A stretch of DNA of 64,000 nt from Butyrivibrio sp. (GTDB taxonomy: Bacteria; Bacillota; Clostridia; Lachnospirales; Lachnospiraceae), in assembly GCF_017433805.1 (NCBI RefSeq), contig NZ_JAFRGN010000013.1, forward strand, positions 372,001 through 436,000, written 5' to 3'. Each line of letters starts with the position of its first letter. Within the stretch, counting starts at the first letter, position 1. The notes under the pieces are model-generated. The model did not search any database, was not told the DNA's origin, and was given only the letters and a program-made list of their open reading frames with translations. The position numbers were made by a program, and so were the translations under genes. Of the stretch, positions 16,799 through 25,738 are shown one piece after another.

Positions 16799-18010
16799 TT
16801 ATGCCAACTGATTCTTGTTATGTTTCTCGTATAAAAGAACAACATCACCAGATTTTATAACAAGGTTTCCTCTAGGGATAATGGCCTTTCCTTTACGCCT
16901 GATCATAAAGATATAGCTCTGTCTGGAAATATCGATATCCTTGATAGCTACGCCGTTCCAGGAATGTCCATCATTTATCGTTATCTCTTTAAGGTCAATA
17001 GGCTGAATCTCTTTTATCTTTTCAGCGCACATTACAATGATATCGCCACTCTCAAGAACAGTCTGACCCCTTGGAATAATGGTGTCTTTCTTTCTCTGAA
17101 TAGCTACGATCATGATATCCTTGGGAATCTGAAGGTCAATTATCTTCTTGCCTGTCCAGCTATCCTTGTCAGAAAGCCTGATTCTGATGAAATGGATATT
17201 TTCCTCTTCAGTATAGTCACCGACAGTCTTCAGTTTCTGGTACTGTTCAACGAATCCGGCGCTTATGATACCAGTTGGAATAGCAACCATACCAACACCT
17301 AAAAAGCTTATGATTATTCCTAATATCTTACCCATTACCGTTTTGGGATAAATATCGCCGTATCCAACTGTCAAAAGAGTTGAAACAGACCACCATACAC
17401 CAGAAAATGCATTTTGGAAAACATCTGGCTGAGCATCATGCTCTACACTATACATACATAGGCTGGAGCCCATCATAAGTATCAGAATAATAAACACCGA
17501 CGCCATCAGCTGCTGCTTCTTGCTGGAAAGGACCTCTGTAATAACATTTAGCTGATCATAATAGGAATTAATTCTAAAGAGCCTAAGTATCCTGGCCACT
17601 CTGAACATTCTGAACACTGCATAGCCTGCAGGAAAGAATATCGGCAGATAATATGGCAGGAATGAAAGCAGGTCAACTATTCCGGTAAAAGACAAAACAT
17701 ATTTAACTATAGATTTGGATTCCGATAACTTGGGATACAGCTCATTAGCTGTAAATACCCTAAGACAATAGTCAATTGCAAAAAAGAATGTAGTAATTGC
17801 TTCAATAGCAAGGAGGAGCCCTTTATAGTGCTCCTCCATATAATCAAATGTAATAGCAAATGCCGCAAAAAGATTAAGTGCAAGAGCTACAATGCTCAGC
17901 ACATCATAGAAACGGTTTAAGGGCTCATCAATAACCCCTGTACTGACCATATTAAAGGTTTTGGCTCTAAGTCTGTTTAATCTTGCTCTACCACCTTTTA
18001 AATCAGTCAT
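16799..18010 (-). CDS. Voltage-gated-type potassium channel with two RCK C-terminal domains
   Basis: Six-helix K+ channel. S4 is textbook: from residue 134, five Arg recur at every third position (RMFRVARILRLFR), a voltage sensor. The pore has WWSVSTLLTVGYGD with the selectivity filter at 214-219. After S6 there are two tandem TrkA_C/RCK_C modules, each with a W-x-G-K/V start and an IIPRG motif, at about residues 280-325 and 350-395. The Rossmann RCK_N domain is absent. The protein may set membrane potential and respond to a cytoplasmic ligand. GGGGGAT precedes the ATG; the gene is 27 bases after the helicase gene. Confidence 0.93.
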   Translation of the reverse strand: MTDLKGGRARLNRLRAKTFNMVSTGVIDEPLNRFYDVLSIVALALNLFAAFAITFDYMEEHYKGLLLAIEAITTFFFAIDYCLRVFTANELYPKLSESKSIVKYVLSFTGIVDLLSFLPYYLPIFFPAGYAVFRMFRVARILRLFRINSYYDQLNVITEVLSSKKQQLMASVFIILILMMGSSLCMYSVEHDAQPDVFQNAFSGVWWSVSTLLTVGYGDIYPKTVMGKILGIIISFLGVGMVAIPTGIISAGFVEQYQKLKTVGDYTEEENIHFIRIRLSDKDSWTGKKIIDLQIPKDIMIVAIQRKKDTIIPRGQTVLESGDIIVMCAEKIKEIQPIDLKEITINDGHSWNGVAIKDIDISRQSYIFMIRRKGKAIIPRGNLVIKSGDVVLLYEKHNKNQLA

Positions 18011-18037
18011 ATTATCCCCCGTATCCAGATTACTTAA

Positions 18038-20065
18038 TTATTTCTTACGCTTACCAAAGCTCTCCATTACAAGGCTGCTAACATCAGCAAGGTAATCAAG
18101 GCTTCTCTTTTTATTCTCAGCTTTTATAGCCTTCTTGTCAGACTTGGAAACATTCATAGTATCAGTATCTGGCTTGTCAGCCTTCTTTTTCCTTGGAGTA
18201 TCCTCCATATACCATGACTTTGTAGAACCTTCCCCTTTAATATTGATACGTCCTACATTTTCGAATCCGTCGCCATTTTTCTTTGGCTTTCTCTCATACT
18301 TCTTGGTATCAGAACCAGCCTTGGATGAATCGCTTGACTTATTAGAAGACTTATCTCTATCAGCCTTGATGCTTGCGATCAGGCTCTCATCAAGACCTGT
18401 GCTCTTTGTGAAGCCATCGTTATCATTAAGTGGCTTATTCTTTCTCTTTGGCTTAGGGAAAGCTTCACCGTCCTTATTATCTCTGCGGCTAGAAGAACGT
18501 CTATTGTCCTTGTCGTAAGATTTGCGACCGTCCTTATCAGAACGTCTGCCATCTTTGCTACGACCGTCTTTGTTTCTTCTGTCGTCGCGATTTCTATCGC
18601 CACGTTTTCTATCACCGCGGCCTCTGTCACTTCTATCTCTGTCGCCACGTCCTCTCTCACCGCGAGTCTTAAAGTCTCTGCGGTTTCTGTCGCTCTTTTC
18701 GAAGAGTACAAGGTCCTCGAGGTCTGCGCCCATCTTGAGCTTCATGAAGCCGGCTGCAAGCTGCTCCGCAGTGTACTCGCCCTCTTCAACCTTCTGGTTA
18801 ACAAACTCAAGAACAGAAGTGATATCGCCATTTTCGATAATATCGATAACCTCGGCAAATACCTTCTGTGACTTAACTCTTGTGATCTCTTTTGCCTTAG
18901 GAACGTGTCTTTCCTCAATCTTGGTGTGACATACCTTCTCGATTTCTCTGAGCTTGTACATCTCCCTGCCACCAACAAGGGTAAAGCTCTTACCACTTCT
19001 GCCGGCTCTTCCTGTACGTCCGATTCTATGAACGTAGTACTCAATATCTTCAGGAATATCGAAGTTAAATACAGCTTCTACACCACTTACATCAATACCT
19101 CTCGCTGCAACATCAGTAGCGATAAGAATATTGATCCTGCCGCTTCTAAAGAGATTCATTACTGTATCTCTCTGATTCTGAGAAAGGTCTCCGTGAAGGC
19201 CATCAGCAAGATATCCCTTGCCCTTAAGGCTCTCTGCCAGCTGGTCTACCATTCTCTTGGTGTTACAGAAGATAAGTGATCTTGCTGGGCTATAGTAGTC
19301 CATAAGTCTCACGAGGACTTCTTCCTTCATTTTCTGTGGAACTCTATAATAAGCCTGCTCAATAGCTGCTACAGTGATCTCCTTGGGAGTCATTTTGATG
19401 TACTCAGCGTCAGGCTTCTGGTATGTCTTGGTAATCTTGAGGATGGCATCAGGCATTGTAGCTGAGAAAAGAGCTGTCTGTCTCTCCTCTGGCATCCCCT
19501 GAAGAATAGTCTCAATATCCTCTCTAAAGCCCATATCAAGCATCTCATCAGCTTCATCGAGAACAAGGACCTTAACATCTTTCATCTTCATGGTGTGTCT
19601 GCGCATGTGATCCATTACTCGTCCAGGAGTACCAACCACGATCTGAACACCATTTGAAAGAGCCTTGATCTGTCTGGAAATATCCTGTCCGCCATATACA
19701 GCAAGAACCTTGATTCCAAACATGAACTTGGCAAAATCTCTAATATCATCTGCAGCCTGCATAGCAAGCTCTCTTGTAGGGCACAGAACAACTGCCTGCA
19801 GATGCTTATTAGTTGGATCCACCTGCTGAAGAAGTGGAATACCAAAAGCTGCAGTCTTACCTGTTCCTGTCTGCGCCTGTCCTATTATATCCTTACCCTG
19901 TATCATTACAGGAATAGCTGCCTTCTGGATAGGTGACATGTATTCAAATCCCATCTCTGTAACAGCTCTTATTATTCTCTCATCAAGTCCTGATTCGTCG
20001 TAGCGAACCTTCTCTTCAGCAACCTCGTTTTCCTTAATAATTTCTTTTTCTAAATCTTTACTCAT
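18038..20065 (-). CDS. DEAD-box ATP-dependent RNA helicase with an Arg/Asp-rich tail
   Basis: RNA unwinding enzyme, probably of the CshA/DeaD type acting in ribosome assembly or mRNA decay. All core motifs are present: Q motif (GFEYMSPIQ), AQTGTGKTAA, PTRELA, TPGRVMDH, VLDEADEMLD, SAT, GLHGDLSQ, ATDVAARGIDV and HRIGRTGRAGR. After the core comes a linker and a long low-complexity region (about 490-610) of repeated Arg-Gly-Asp-Arg units, then a basic tail. The start is uncertain: MSKDLEK at 20065 fits homologues, but in-frame ATGs at 20110 and 20143 also exist. A structured leader lies upstream. Confidence 0.9.
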   Translation of the reverse strand: MSKDLEKEIIKENEVAEEKVRYDESGLDERIIRAVTEMGFEYMSPIQKAAIPVMIQGKDIIGQAQTGTGKTAAFGIPLLQQVDPTNKHLQAVVLCPTRELAMQAADDIRDFAKFMFGIKVLAVYGGQDISRQIKALSNGVQIVVGTPGRVMDHMRRHTMKMKDVKVLVLDEADEMLDMGFREDIETILQGMPEERQTALFSATMPDAILKITKTYQKPDAEYIKMTPKEITVAAIEQAYYRVPQKMKEEVLVRLMDYYSPARSLIFCNTKRMVDQLAESLKGKGYLADGLHGDLSQNQRDTVMNLFRSGRINILIATDVAARGIDVSGVEAVFNFDIPEDIEYYVHRIGRTGRAGRSGKSFTLVGGREMYKLREIEKVCHTKIEERHVPKAKEITRVKSQKVFAEVIDIIENGDITSVLEFVNQKVEEGEYTAEQLAAGFMKLKMGADLEDLVLFEKSDRNRRDFKTRGERGRGDRDRSDRGRGDRKRGDRNRDDRRNKDGRSKDGRRSDKDGRKSYDKDNRRSSSRRDNKDGEAFPKPKRKNKPLNDNDGFTKSTGLDESLIASIKADRDKSSNKSSDSSKAGSDTKKYERKPKKNGDGFENVGRINIKGEGSTKSWYMEDTPRKKKADKPDTDTMNVSKSDKKAIKAENKKRSLDYLADVSSLVMESFGKRKK

Positions 20066-20106
20066 ATATTTCTTTCTATCTTTTTTACTACTTACAGCGA
20101 TATTAC

Positions 20107-20244
20107 GCATGTCTCCACTTCGTTCTCGACATGCTACGTCCATTCGAAAATCAACAGGCTCTCTTCATTCGCCTGTCTTTTTTTCTCATGTCCGTTCAGT
20201 CATTTCATAAACACAGTTTTTTATGCAAGCATAAAACTGTGTTT
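20107..20244 (-). promoter_or_regulatory. Structured leader upstream of the helicase gene
   Basis: Three hairpins fall between pgsA and the helicase start. Minus strand, in order: AAACACAGTTTTATGC pairing with a GCAT...GTGTTT arm (20244-20209, 16 bp with a 2-base bulge); ACAGGC/GCCTGT (20176-20154) followed by TGATTTTC; and GCATGTC/GACATGC (20134-20107), whose 3' arm contains an in-frame ATG and whose loop holds GTGGAG. The middle one also ends in CTTTTTTT on the plus strand. Such leaders could allow cold- or self-regulation, but no experimental link is known to me. Confidence 0.5.
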
Positions 20245-20262
20245 ACTCATTCCTTATATCGC

Positions 20263-20805
20263 TCACATCTCACCGCTCATAACGTCCTTGTTCTTAACAA
20301 GGTAATCTACGAGCGAAATTATTGTTAACGCTAGTGCAACCCACATGATAATCTGAGTCAGGAGCTGAACTGCATCAATAGGCAGATCTGCGATCATCAG
20401 AATAACCATGATCATCTGGAAGGTTGTCTTGAACTTGCCCCAATAGCTGGCAGCAATAACTCTTCCATTATCAGCAGCTATAAGTCTGAAGCCACTGATC
20501 ACAAACTCTCTGGCAATGATAATAACCACAATCCATGAAGGAATACGGTCAAGCTCTATAAGGCATATCATAGCACTGCACACAAGGAGCTTATCAGCCA
20601 AAGGATCCATAAACTTACCAAAATCCGTAATAAGATTATATTTTCTGGCAATCTTTCCATCCAACATATCAGTCAGACTGGCAACAATAAAGATTGCAAG
20701 TGCGATCCACTTAAAAGTGTCATTTCCAGGACTAAGCAGCAAAAATGCTACAAAAAAAGGAATCAAAATTACTCTTAAAACGGTCAGCTTGTTAGGTAAA
20801 TTCAT
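20263..20805 (-). CDS. pgsA: CDP-diacylglycerol-glycerol-3-phosphate 3-phosphatidyltransferase
   Basis: Makes phosphatidylglycerol phosphate in the membrane. The 180-residue protein begins NLPNKLTVLRVILIP and holds the complete CDP-alcohol phosphotransferase motif D-x2-D-G-x2-A-R-x8-G-x3-D-x3-D (DMLDGKIARKYNLITDFGKF then MDPLADK). Several membrane helices follow. GAGGAAAC precedes the ATG, which overlaps the rimO stop as ATGA, so the two are translationally coupled. Confidence 0.95.
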   Translation of the reverse strand: MNLPNKLTVLRVILIPFFVAFLLLSPGNDTFKWIALAIFIVASLTDMLDGKIARKYNLITDFGKFMDPLADKLLVCSAMICLIELDRIPSWIVVIIIAREFVISGFRLIAADNGRVIAASYWGKFKTTFQMIMVILMIADLPIDAVQLLTQIIMWVALALTIISLVDYLVKNKDVMSGEM

Positions 20806-22157
20806 GTTGTTTCCTCCCCAATCAGATCATATTCATTAGATCCTGTTATCAATACTTTTATATAATCACCAGTCATAAGCTCGCGCTTAACACCAGTGAC
20901 AAATACATACCCATCAATATCCGGAGCATCCTTATAGGTTCTGGCAACATAGGAAAGTCCATCCTCGTCGTCAGTATCTGTAATTCTACCCTCGATTACA
21001 GCCTCCACAGTCTTGCCAATCATATCTTCGGCATTCTCAAAAGCTATTTCCTGCTGAAGACGCATAAGTTTGTTACGTCTTGTATTCTTGACCCTCTCAG
21101 TAACCTGATCAGGCATTGTAGCTGCAGGAGTATCCTCTTCCTGTGAATAAGTAAATACACCAAGTCTGTCAAATCTGAGATCTTCTACAAGCTTATAGGT
21201 CTCGTTGTGGTCAGCAGCTGTCTCCCCAGGGAAACCACTGATCAGAGTTGTTCTGATACAGATATCTGGAATTTCTGATCTTAGATGTTCTACAAGAGCT
21301 CTGATCTCAGCATTGTTGGTGCGTCTGCCCATTCTCTTAAGTATCCTGTCAGAACCAGACTGAATAGGAATATCCAGGTAGTGACATATCTTGGGCTCAG
21401 ACTTGATTGTCTGAATAAGTTCCTCAGTAATCTCCTCAGGATAACAGTAGAGAACTCTGATCCACTTAAAACCTTCTATCTCACAAAGCTTATGTAATAG
21501 CTCTGGAAGCTTCTTTTCTCCATAGAGGTCTGTTCCATATAATGTTGTCTCCTGAGCAACAAGTAACAGCTCAGTTACACCAGCATCAGCAAGATTTCTT
21601 GCATCTGCAAGGAGCTGTTCCATAGGAACACTTCTATAAGAGCCTCTAACCTTAGGAATAATACAATAGGTACAGCACTTATCACATCCTTCTGCAATTT
21701 TTAGGTAATTGTAAAGGCCTCCTGTTGTAATAACTCTTTTTTGGCCTCCAATAGGCTTTCTATTGATGTCGTCGAAATAATTCTTGTGTGTACAGAGCTT
21801 ATTCCGCTTAACTGTCTCATCAATTGCTTCAATGATCTTATCAGTTGAAGAAACGCCAAGAATCTCATCCACCTCAGGAATCTCAGTCTGAATTTCTTCT
21901 TTATAGCGCTGTGCAAGACAACCTGTTACAATAAGCGCTTTAAGCTGACCGGATTTTCTCCGCTCAGCTAATTCCAAAATAGTATTAATGCTCTCTTCCT
22001 TGGCATCATTGATAAAGCAGCAGGTGTTAACAACTGCTGCTTCTGCTTCTAGTTCATCATCAGTAAAGTTGTGCCCGTGGCTAGCCAGCATTCCCAGCAT
22101 AACCTCAGTATCAACTCTATTCTTGTCACAACCAAGTGACACAAATAAAATCTTCAT
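20802..22157 (-). CDS. rimO: Ribosomal protein S12 methylthiotransferase RimO
   Basis: Radical-SAM enzyme adding a methylthio group to an Asp of ribosomal protein S12. Three N-terminal Cys (C10, C46, C80) hold the auxiliary cluster; C158, C162 and C165 (GCDKCCTYCIIP) hold the SAM cluster. The N-terminus KILFVSLGCDKNRVDTE and the end with a TRAM domain (about 385-450) separate RimO from the tRNA enzyme MiaB, which starts differently. Length 451 is typical. It starts 3 bases after rpoZ and overlaps pgsA by 4 bases. Confidence 0.95.
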   Translation of the reverse strand: MKILFVSLGCDKNRVDTEVMLGMLASHGHNFTDDELEAEAAVVNTCCFINDAKEESINTILELAERRKSGQLKALIVTGCLAQRYKEEIQTEIPEVDEILGVSSTDKIIEAIDETVKRNKLCTHKNYFDDINRKPIGGQKRVITTGGLYNYLKIAEGCDKCCTYCIIPKVRGSYRSVPMEQLLADARNLADAGVTELLLVAQETTLYGTDLYGEKKLPELLHKLCEIEGFKWIRVLYCYPEEITEELIQTIKSEPKICHYLDIPIQSGSDRILKRMGRRTNNAEIRALVEHLRSEIPDICIRTTLISGFPGETAADHNETYKLVEDLRFDRLGVFTYSQEEDTPAATMPDQVTERVKNTRRNKLMRLQQEIAFENAEDMIGKTVEAVIEGRITDTDDEDGLSYVARTYKDAPDIDGYVFVTGVKRELMTGDYIKVLITGSNEYDLIGEETT

Positions 22158-22160
22158 ATA

Positions 22161-22433
22161 TTACTCGTTCTCTGTAGCCTCAGTCTGCATTTCTTCCTTC
22201 TCTTCATCTGTGAGAATGCGAAGAGTCTCCTGGTTCATCTCGTCAACAGCGATTGAAAGAGGCTTCTGCTTATCCTTAACCTTAACCATTGGCTCATCAC
22301 CAGCAATAATCTGTCTAGCTCTCTTAGCAGTAGCCATAACTACTGAATATCTTGAGCTGATTACTGGCTCCTCGCCCTCTTCAACTCCCTTGTTAACAAC
22401 CTTCATAAGATCAACATAAGATGGGTGTATCAT
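22161..22433 (-). CDS. rpoZ: RNA polymerase omega subunit
   Basis: Small assembly subunit of RNA polymerase. The 90 residues include IHPSYVDLMKVVNKG, SRYSVVMATAKRARQI and KPLSIAVDEM, which are the omega core motifs. The C-terminus is an acidic tail. The start is the ATG at 22431-22433 (MIHPSY), with AAAGGAT upstream; an upstream in-frame ATG would add 13 Arg/Cys-rich residues with no family match. It follows gmk as in most Firmicutes. Confidence 0.93.
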   Translation of the reverse strand: MIHPSYVDLMKVVNKGVEEGEEPVISSRYSVVMATAKRARQIIAGDEPMVKVKDKQKPLSIAVDEMNQETLRILTDEEKEEMQTEATENE

Positions 22434-22528
22434 ATAAAATCCTTTCCTGCGTCTTACGCATAAAACATTCAATGTGAAATATAGTATAAAACAACTTGGA
22501 TTAAATCAAGTGTATAACTAACCTATTA

Positions 22529-23149
22529 TCAGAGCCTGCTAAGCTGCTCTCTTACCTCAGCGATAAACTCTTTATTTCTGTCTGGAGTGCCATGTGCTGC
22601 TGTGATTATACCATGGACTCTTTCGACAGCATCCTCTAGTTTATCATTAATTACAATATAATCATAGTTCTCAATTCCAACAGCCTCTTCATTGGCTCTC
22701 TTAAGGCGCTGCCTGATAACTTCGTCTGATTCTGTTCCTCTACCGCGAAGTCTCTGCTCGAGAACCTCTGCTGATGGAGGCATTACAAACAAAAGAACTG
22801 CATCTGGATACTGCTCCTTGATCTGAAGTGCACCCTGAATCTCTATTTCTAGTATAACATCAATTCCTGCATTAAGTTTATCTTCTACAAACTTTCTAGG
22901 TGTACCATAATAATGGTTAACATATCCAGCATGCTCTATAAGGCCATTCTCAGCAATAAGCTTCTCAAATTCCTCATTGCTTACAAAGAAATACTCTCTT
23001 CCGTTTTCTTCACCTGGTCTTGGATCTCTTGTAGTAGCTGAAATAGAAAGTGCATACTGATCATACTTGGAAATAAGAGCCTTCATAATGGTGCCCTTAC
23101 CTGCACCTGAAAACCCTGAAACAACAATAATAATACCCTTACGATTCAT
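22529..23149 (-). CDS. gmk: Guanylate kinase
   Basis: Phosphorylates GMP to GDP. The 206 residues start with KGIIIVVSGFSGAGKGTI (P-loop) and continue with SISATTRDPRPGEENGREYFFVS, the GMP-binding segment, and VILEIEIQGALQIK. It overlaps the end of remA by 11 bases and precedes rpoZ, the conserved yloC-remA-gmk-rpoZ order. Confidence 0.97.
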   Translation of the reverse strand: MNRKGIIIVVSGFSGAGKGTIMKALISKYDQYALSISATTRDPRPGEENGREYFFVSNEEFEKLIAENGLIEHAGYVNHYYGTPRKFVEDKLNAGIDVILEIEIQGALQIKEQYPDAVLLFVMPPSAEVLEQRLRGRGTESDEVIRQRLKRANEEAVGIENYDYIVINDKLEDAVERVHGIITAAHGTPDRNKEFIAEVREQLSRL

Positions 23150-23402
23150 CTATAATACTCTCATTCTCTATTTGTGTTCTGGCGCTGATAGTTTCTGGCA
23201 AAAGAGCTGATAAAACAACCATACCATTTTCCATGACAATAACAGCCTTGGTCTTACGTCCCTGTGTAGCATCTACACTAGTGCCATCTTCCTTGGCCTT
23301 TTGGACCATTCTCTTAACAGGGGCCGCATCAGGGCTGACAATGCTGATAATCTTATCTGCGTTAACTATATTGCCAAAACCTATATGGATTAGTTTACTC
23401 AA
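23139..23402 (-). CDS. remA: DUF370/RemA-family DNA-binding regulator
   Basis: In Bacillus the RemA protein activates matrix operons by binding DNA as a ring-shaped oligomer. Here the core KLIHIGFGNIVNADKIISIV and SPDAAPVKRMVQKAKEDG with TQGRKTKAVIVMENG matches closely. The start is a TTG at 23400-23402 that gives MSKLIHIGFG; it overlaps the yicC stop (TTGAGTAA), so translation is probably coupled. GGGAG lies 13 bases upstream, rather far. No biofilm genes are in the window, so the role is taken only from the family. Confidence 0.9.
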   Translation of the reverse strand: MSKLIHIGFGNIVNADKIISIVSPDAAPVKRMVQKAKEDGTSVDATQGRKTKAVIVMENGMVVLSALLPETISARTQIENESIIDES

Positions 23403-24282
23403 TGTTCTGTATCTGCTCCCTAACCTTCTCAATATCAGTCTTAAGAGCGATTCCTCTATCTGATATCTTAAGGTCTGTAGACTTGGAAAGAATTGTATTA
23501 GCCTCTCTGTTCATTTCCTGTGCAAGGAAATCAAGCTTACGGCCAATTCCATCCTTATCATCGCCATTTAAAAGAGTCTCCTTAGTAGCCTTAATATGAC
23601 TACGAAGTCTTGTAAGTTCCTCATCTACGCAAACCTTATCTGCATAAATAGTAACTTCCATTGCAAGACGATTCTCATCAACCTGTTTATCCTCAAGAAG
23701 ATCAGCAATCTTCTCGCGAAGTTTGGTCTTGTATTCCTGGATGATTTCTGGAGAACGCTCTGTAATATATTCCACATTTTCAAGCATTCCGTCAAGCTTT
23801 TCTGTTAAATCCTTGCAAAGAAATTCTCCTTCCTTTGCTCTGGACTCCATGAACTGCTTGCCAGCACCGTTAATTGCCTTCTGAAGACCGCTCCAAACTT
23901 CCTCTTCATCAAGCTCTTCCTCTTCCATAGTAAATACCTCTGGGAATTTAGAAAGAACTGAAATCCTGATATCATTATCCAAGCCAAAATCAGAAGCCAT
24001 TTCATTTAAATACTTGAAATACTCCTCCGCAATTGCCTTATTATATTTAACCCTGGAATCTGATTCAGAAAAATCTTCATAACTAATGAAAACGTCTACC
24101 TTACCACGCTTCATGTAGTTCTTAAGTTCAGAACGAATAGCAGCTTCAAAAGCATTGAATTTTTTAGGCATCTTAAGGCCTAAATCCAAATATCTGTTGT
24201 TAACAGATTTAAGCTCGACAGTGTACTTACGCTGTCCCTCGGTGACTTCGCATCTACCAAAGCCAGTCATACTGCAAACCAT
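23395..24282 (-). CDS. yicC: YicC/YloC-family endoribonuclease
   Basis: Ribonuclease family that clips structured RNAs. The 295-residue protein starts with the typical MTGFGRCE and has VELKSVNNRYLDLGLKMP, then a helical C-terminal half with RLAMEVTIYADKVCVDEELT, HIKATKETL and GRKLDFLAQEMNREANTI, the acidic/His catalytic surface of the family. It heads the yicC-remA-gmk-rpoZ-rimO-pgsA string. Confidence 0.95.
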   Translation of the reverse strand: MVCSMTGFGRCEVTEGQRKYTVELKSVNNRYLDLGLKMPKKFNAFEAAIRSELKNYMKRGKVDVFISYEDFSESDSRVKYNKAIAEEYFKYLNEMASDFGLDNDIRISVLSKFPEVFTMEEEELDEEEVWSGLQKAINGAGKQFMESRAKEGEFLCKDLTEKLDGMLENVEYITERSPEIIQEYKTKLREKIADLLEDKQVDENRLAMEVTIYADKVCVDEELTRLRSHIKATKETLLNGDDKDGIGRKLDFLAQEMNREANTILSKSTDLKISDRGIALKTDIEKVREQIQNIE

Positions 24283-24361
24283 ATTAATTTATCTCCTAAT
24301 CAAATTATTAGAATTGCATTATAACACTCGTTTTCTTAGCAATTCTACATAACATAATATA

Positions 24362-24420
24362 GCTCAAAATTAAGGCCAATGTCAATAAAGCCCCATTAAA
24401 TGCGCCTTTGACATCGGCCT
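24362..24420 (-). terminator. Terminator of the opp operon
   Basis: On the minus strand AGGCCGATGTCAA pairs with TTGACATTGGCCT (one G-U), enclosing a smaller A/G-rich loop, and is followed by TAATTTTG. It lies 26 bases after the last opp gene. Confidence 0.75.
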
Positions 24421-24445
24421 AAATAATTCATATAGAATTCAGATA

Positions 24446-25738
24446 TTAAAGTGTTGCCAACAACAAGAAGAACAAGAACAACAATATAATTACAGCGAGA
24501 ACGATGAATCCAATGATTGCACCCTTCTTACATCTCTTATAGTTTCTGATGTAGTTCATCTTTCTGAAGATAAATGCAGCAACAATTCCGAGTACTGGAA
24601 GGAAGAATGACAGGATAGAAAGCCACAGACTACCAGTGTCATGAATAGGAGTGCTGAGGATCTCACTGCTGTCAACCTCTTCAGCTCCCATGAACTCTGT
24701 ATTCTTAGCCATCTGCTTCTTAGCCTCTTCAGGATCAATCTTAACAGCCTGAATTGGCTTATTCTCTTCACGAAGCTTCTTGTACTCTTCGATTTCCTTC
24801 TTGTTACCATATACAAGGTGGTTATGTCCAATATCTACGAGCTCAGGCTTATCCTCTGAGTAATCATGAACAGTTGGATCATAAGTAAAGAGAACCTTGT
24901 TCTTCTCAAGCCTTGGATCTGGGATAGGAACCGCAGAAATAAGAGACTTGGTATATGGATGAAGAGGGAACTGGAACAATTCCTCTGTATCAGCAATCTC
25001 AACGATATTACCCTTGTAGATAACGCCGATACGATCTGAAATAAATCTTACGATTGAAAGGTCATGTGCAATGAAGAGATATGATACGCCTCTCTCCTTC
25101 TGGAACTTCTTGAGAAGATTCAGAACCTGAGCTCTGATTGATACATCAAGAGCTGAAATAGGCTCATCAGCTACTACAAGTTCTGGTTCCATAACCATAG
25201 CTCTCGCAAGACCGATACGCTGTCTCTGACCACCAGAGAACTCGTGAGGGTAACGTGTAAGGTGCTCAGGAAGAAGACCAACTTCTTCGATCATCTTCTC
25301 AACCTTTTGTACTCTGTCAGCTTCGTTCTCAAAGAGATGGAAGTTGTACAGACCCTCTGAAATGATATAGTCTACTGTTGCTCTCTCGTTAAGAGATGCA
25401 GCAGGATCCTGGAATACCATCTGAATGTTTCTGATAACTTCTCTATCAAGAGACTTGGAAATATTACCAGAAATCTTAACGCCTTTATACTGGATCTCAC
25501 CAGCAGAACAAGGGTTAACTCTGATTACAGCACGACCGATAGTTGTCTTACCTGAACCAGACTCACCAACAAGTGAGAATGTCTCGCCCTTATAAATATC
25601 AAAGCTTGCATCCTTAACAGCTTTGAAAGCGTTCTCTCCCTTTCCAAATGTAATATCAATATTCTTAACAGAAAGGAGAACTTCTTTGCCTGTTTCTGGA
25701 TCTATTGGTCCATGCTCAGGGAACTGATTATTAGGCAT
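24446..25738 (-). CDS. oppF: Oligopeptide ABC transporter ATPase (OppF type) with a membrane tail
   Basis: ATP-hydrolysing subunit of peptide import. [13 protein letters not shown] (Walker A), [13 protein letters not shown] (Q-loop), [15 protein letters not shown] (signature), [14 protein letters not shown] (Walker B) and [10 protein letters not shown] (switch His) are all present. The OppDF C-terminal region follows ([15 protein letters not shown]). Beyond about residue 365 is an unusual tail with two hydrophobic helices ([20 protein letters not shown] and, after a basic loop, a second), ending the 430-residue protein. Normal OppF has about 310-330 residues and no such segments. Start overlaps the oppD stop by 8 bases with GGAGG upstream. 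Confidence 0.9.
   Translation of the reverse strand: MPNNQFPEHGPIDPETGKEVLLSVKNIDITFGKGENAFKAVKDASFDIYKGETFSLVGESGSGKTTIGRAVIRVNPCSAGEIQYKGVKISGNISKSLDREVIRNIQMVFQDPAASLNERATVDYIISEGLYNFHLFENEADRVQKVEKMIEEVGLLPEHLTRYPHEFSGGQRQRIGLARAMVMEPELVVADEPISALDVSIRAQVLNLLKKFQKERGVSYLFIAHDLSIVRFISDRIGVIYKGNIVEIADTEELFQFPLHPYTKSLISAVPIPDPRLEKNKVLFTYDPTVHDYSEDKPELVDIGHNHLVYGNKKEIEEYKKLREENKPIQAVKIDPEEAKKQMAKNTEFMGAEEVDSSEILSTPIHDTGSLWLSILSFFLPVLGIVAAFIFRKMNYIRNYKRCKKGAIIGFIVLAVIILLFLFFLLLATL

Noticed and set aside
18480-18680. Repeat array (CRISPR-like) in the helicase gene
   Set aside because: The repetition is the Arg/Asp/Gly-rich low-complexity tail in frame with the helicase; there are no regular repeats with unique spacers.
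20131-20328. Plus-strand open frame of 65 codons over the helicase leader
   Set aside because: It has no ribosome site and crosses the hairpins and the pgsA end.
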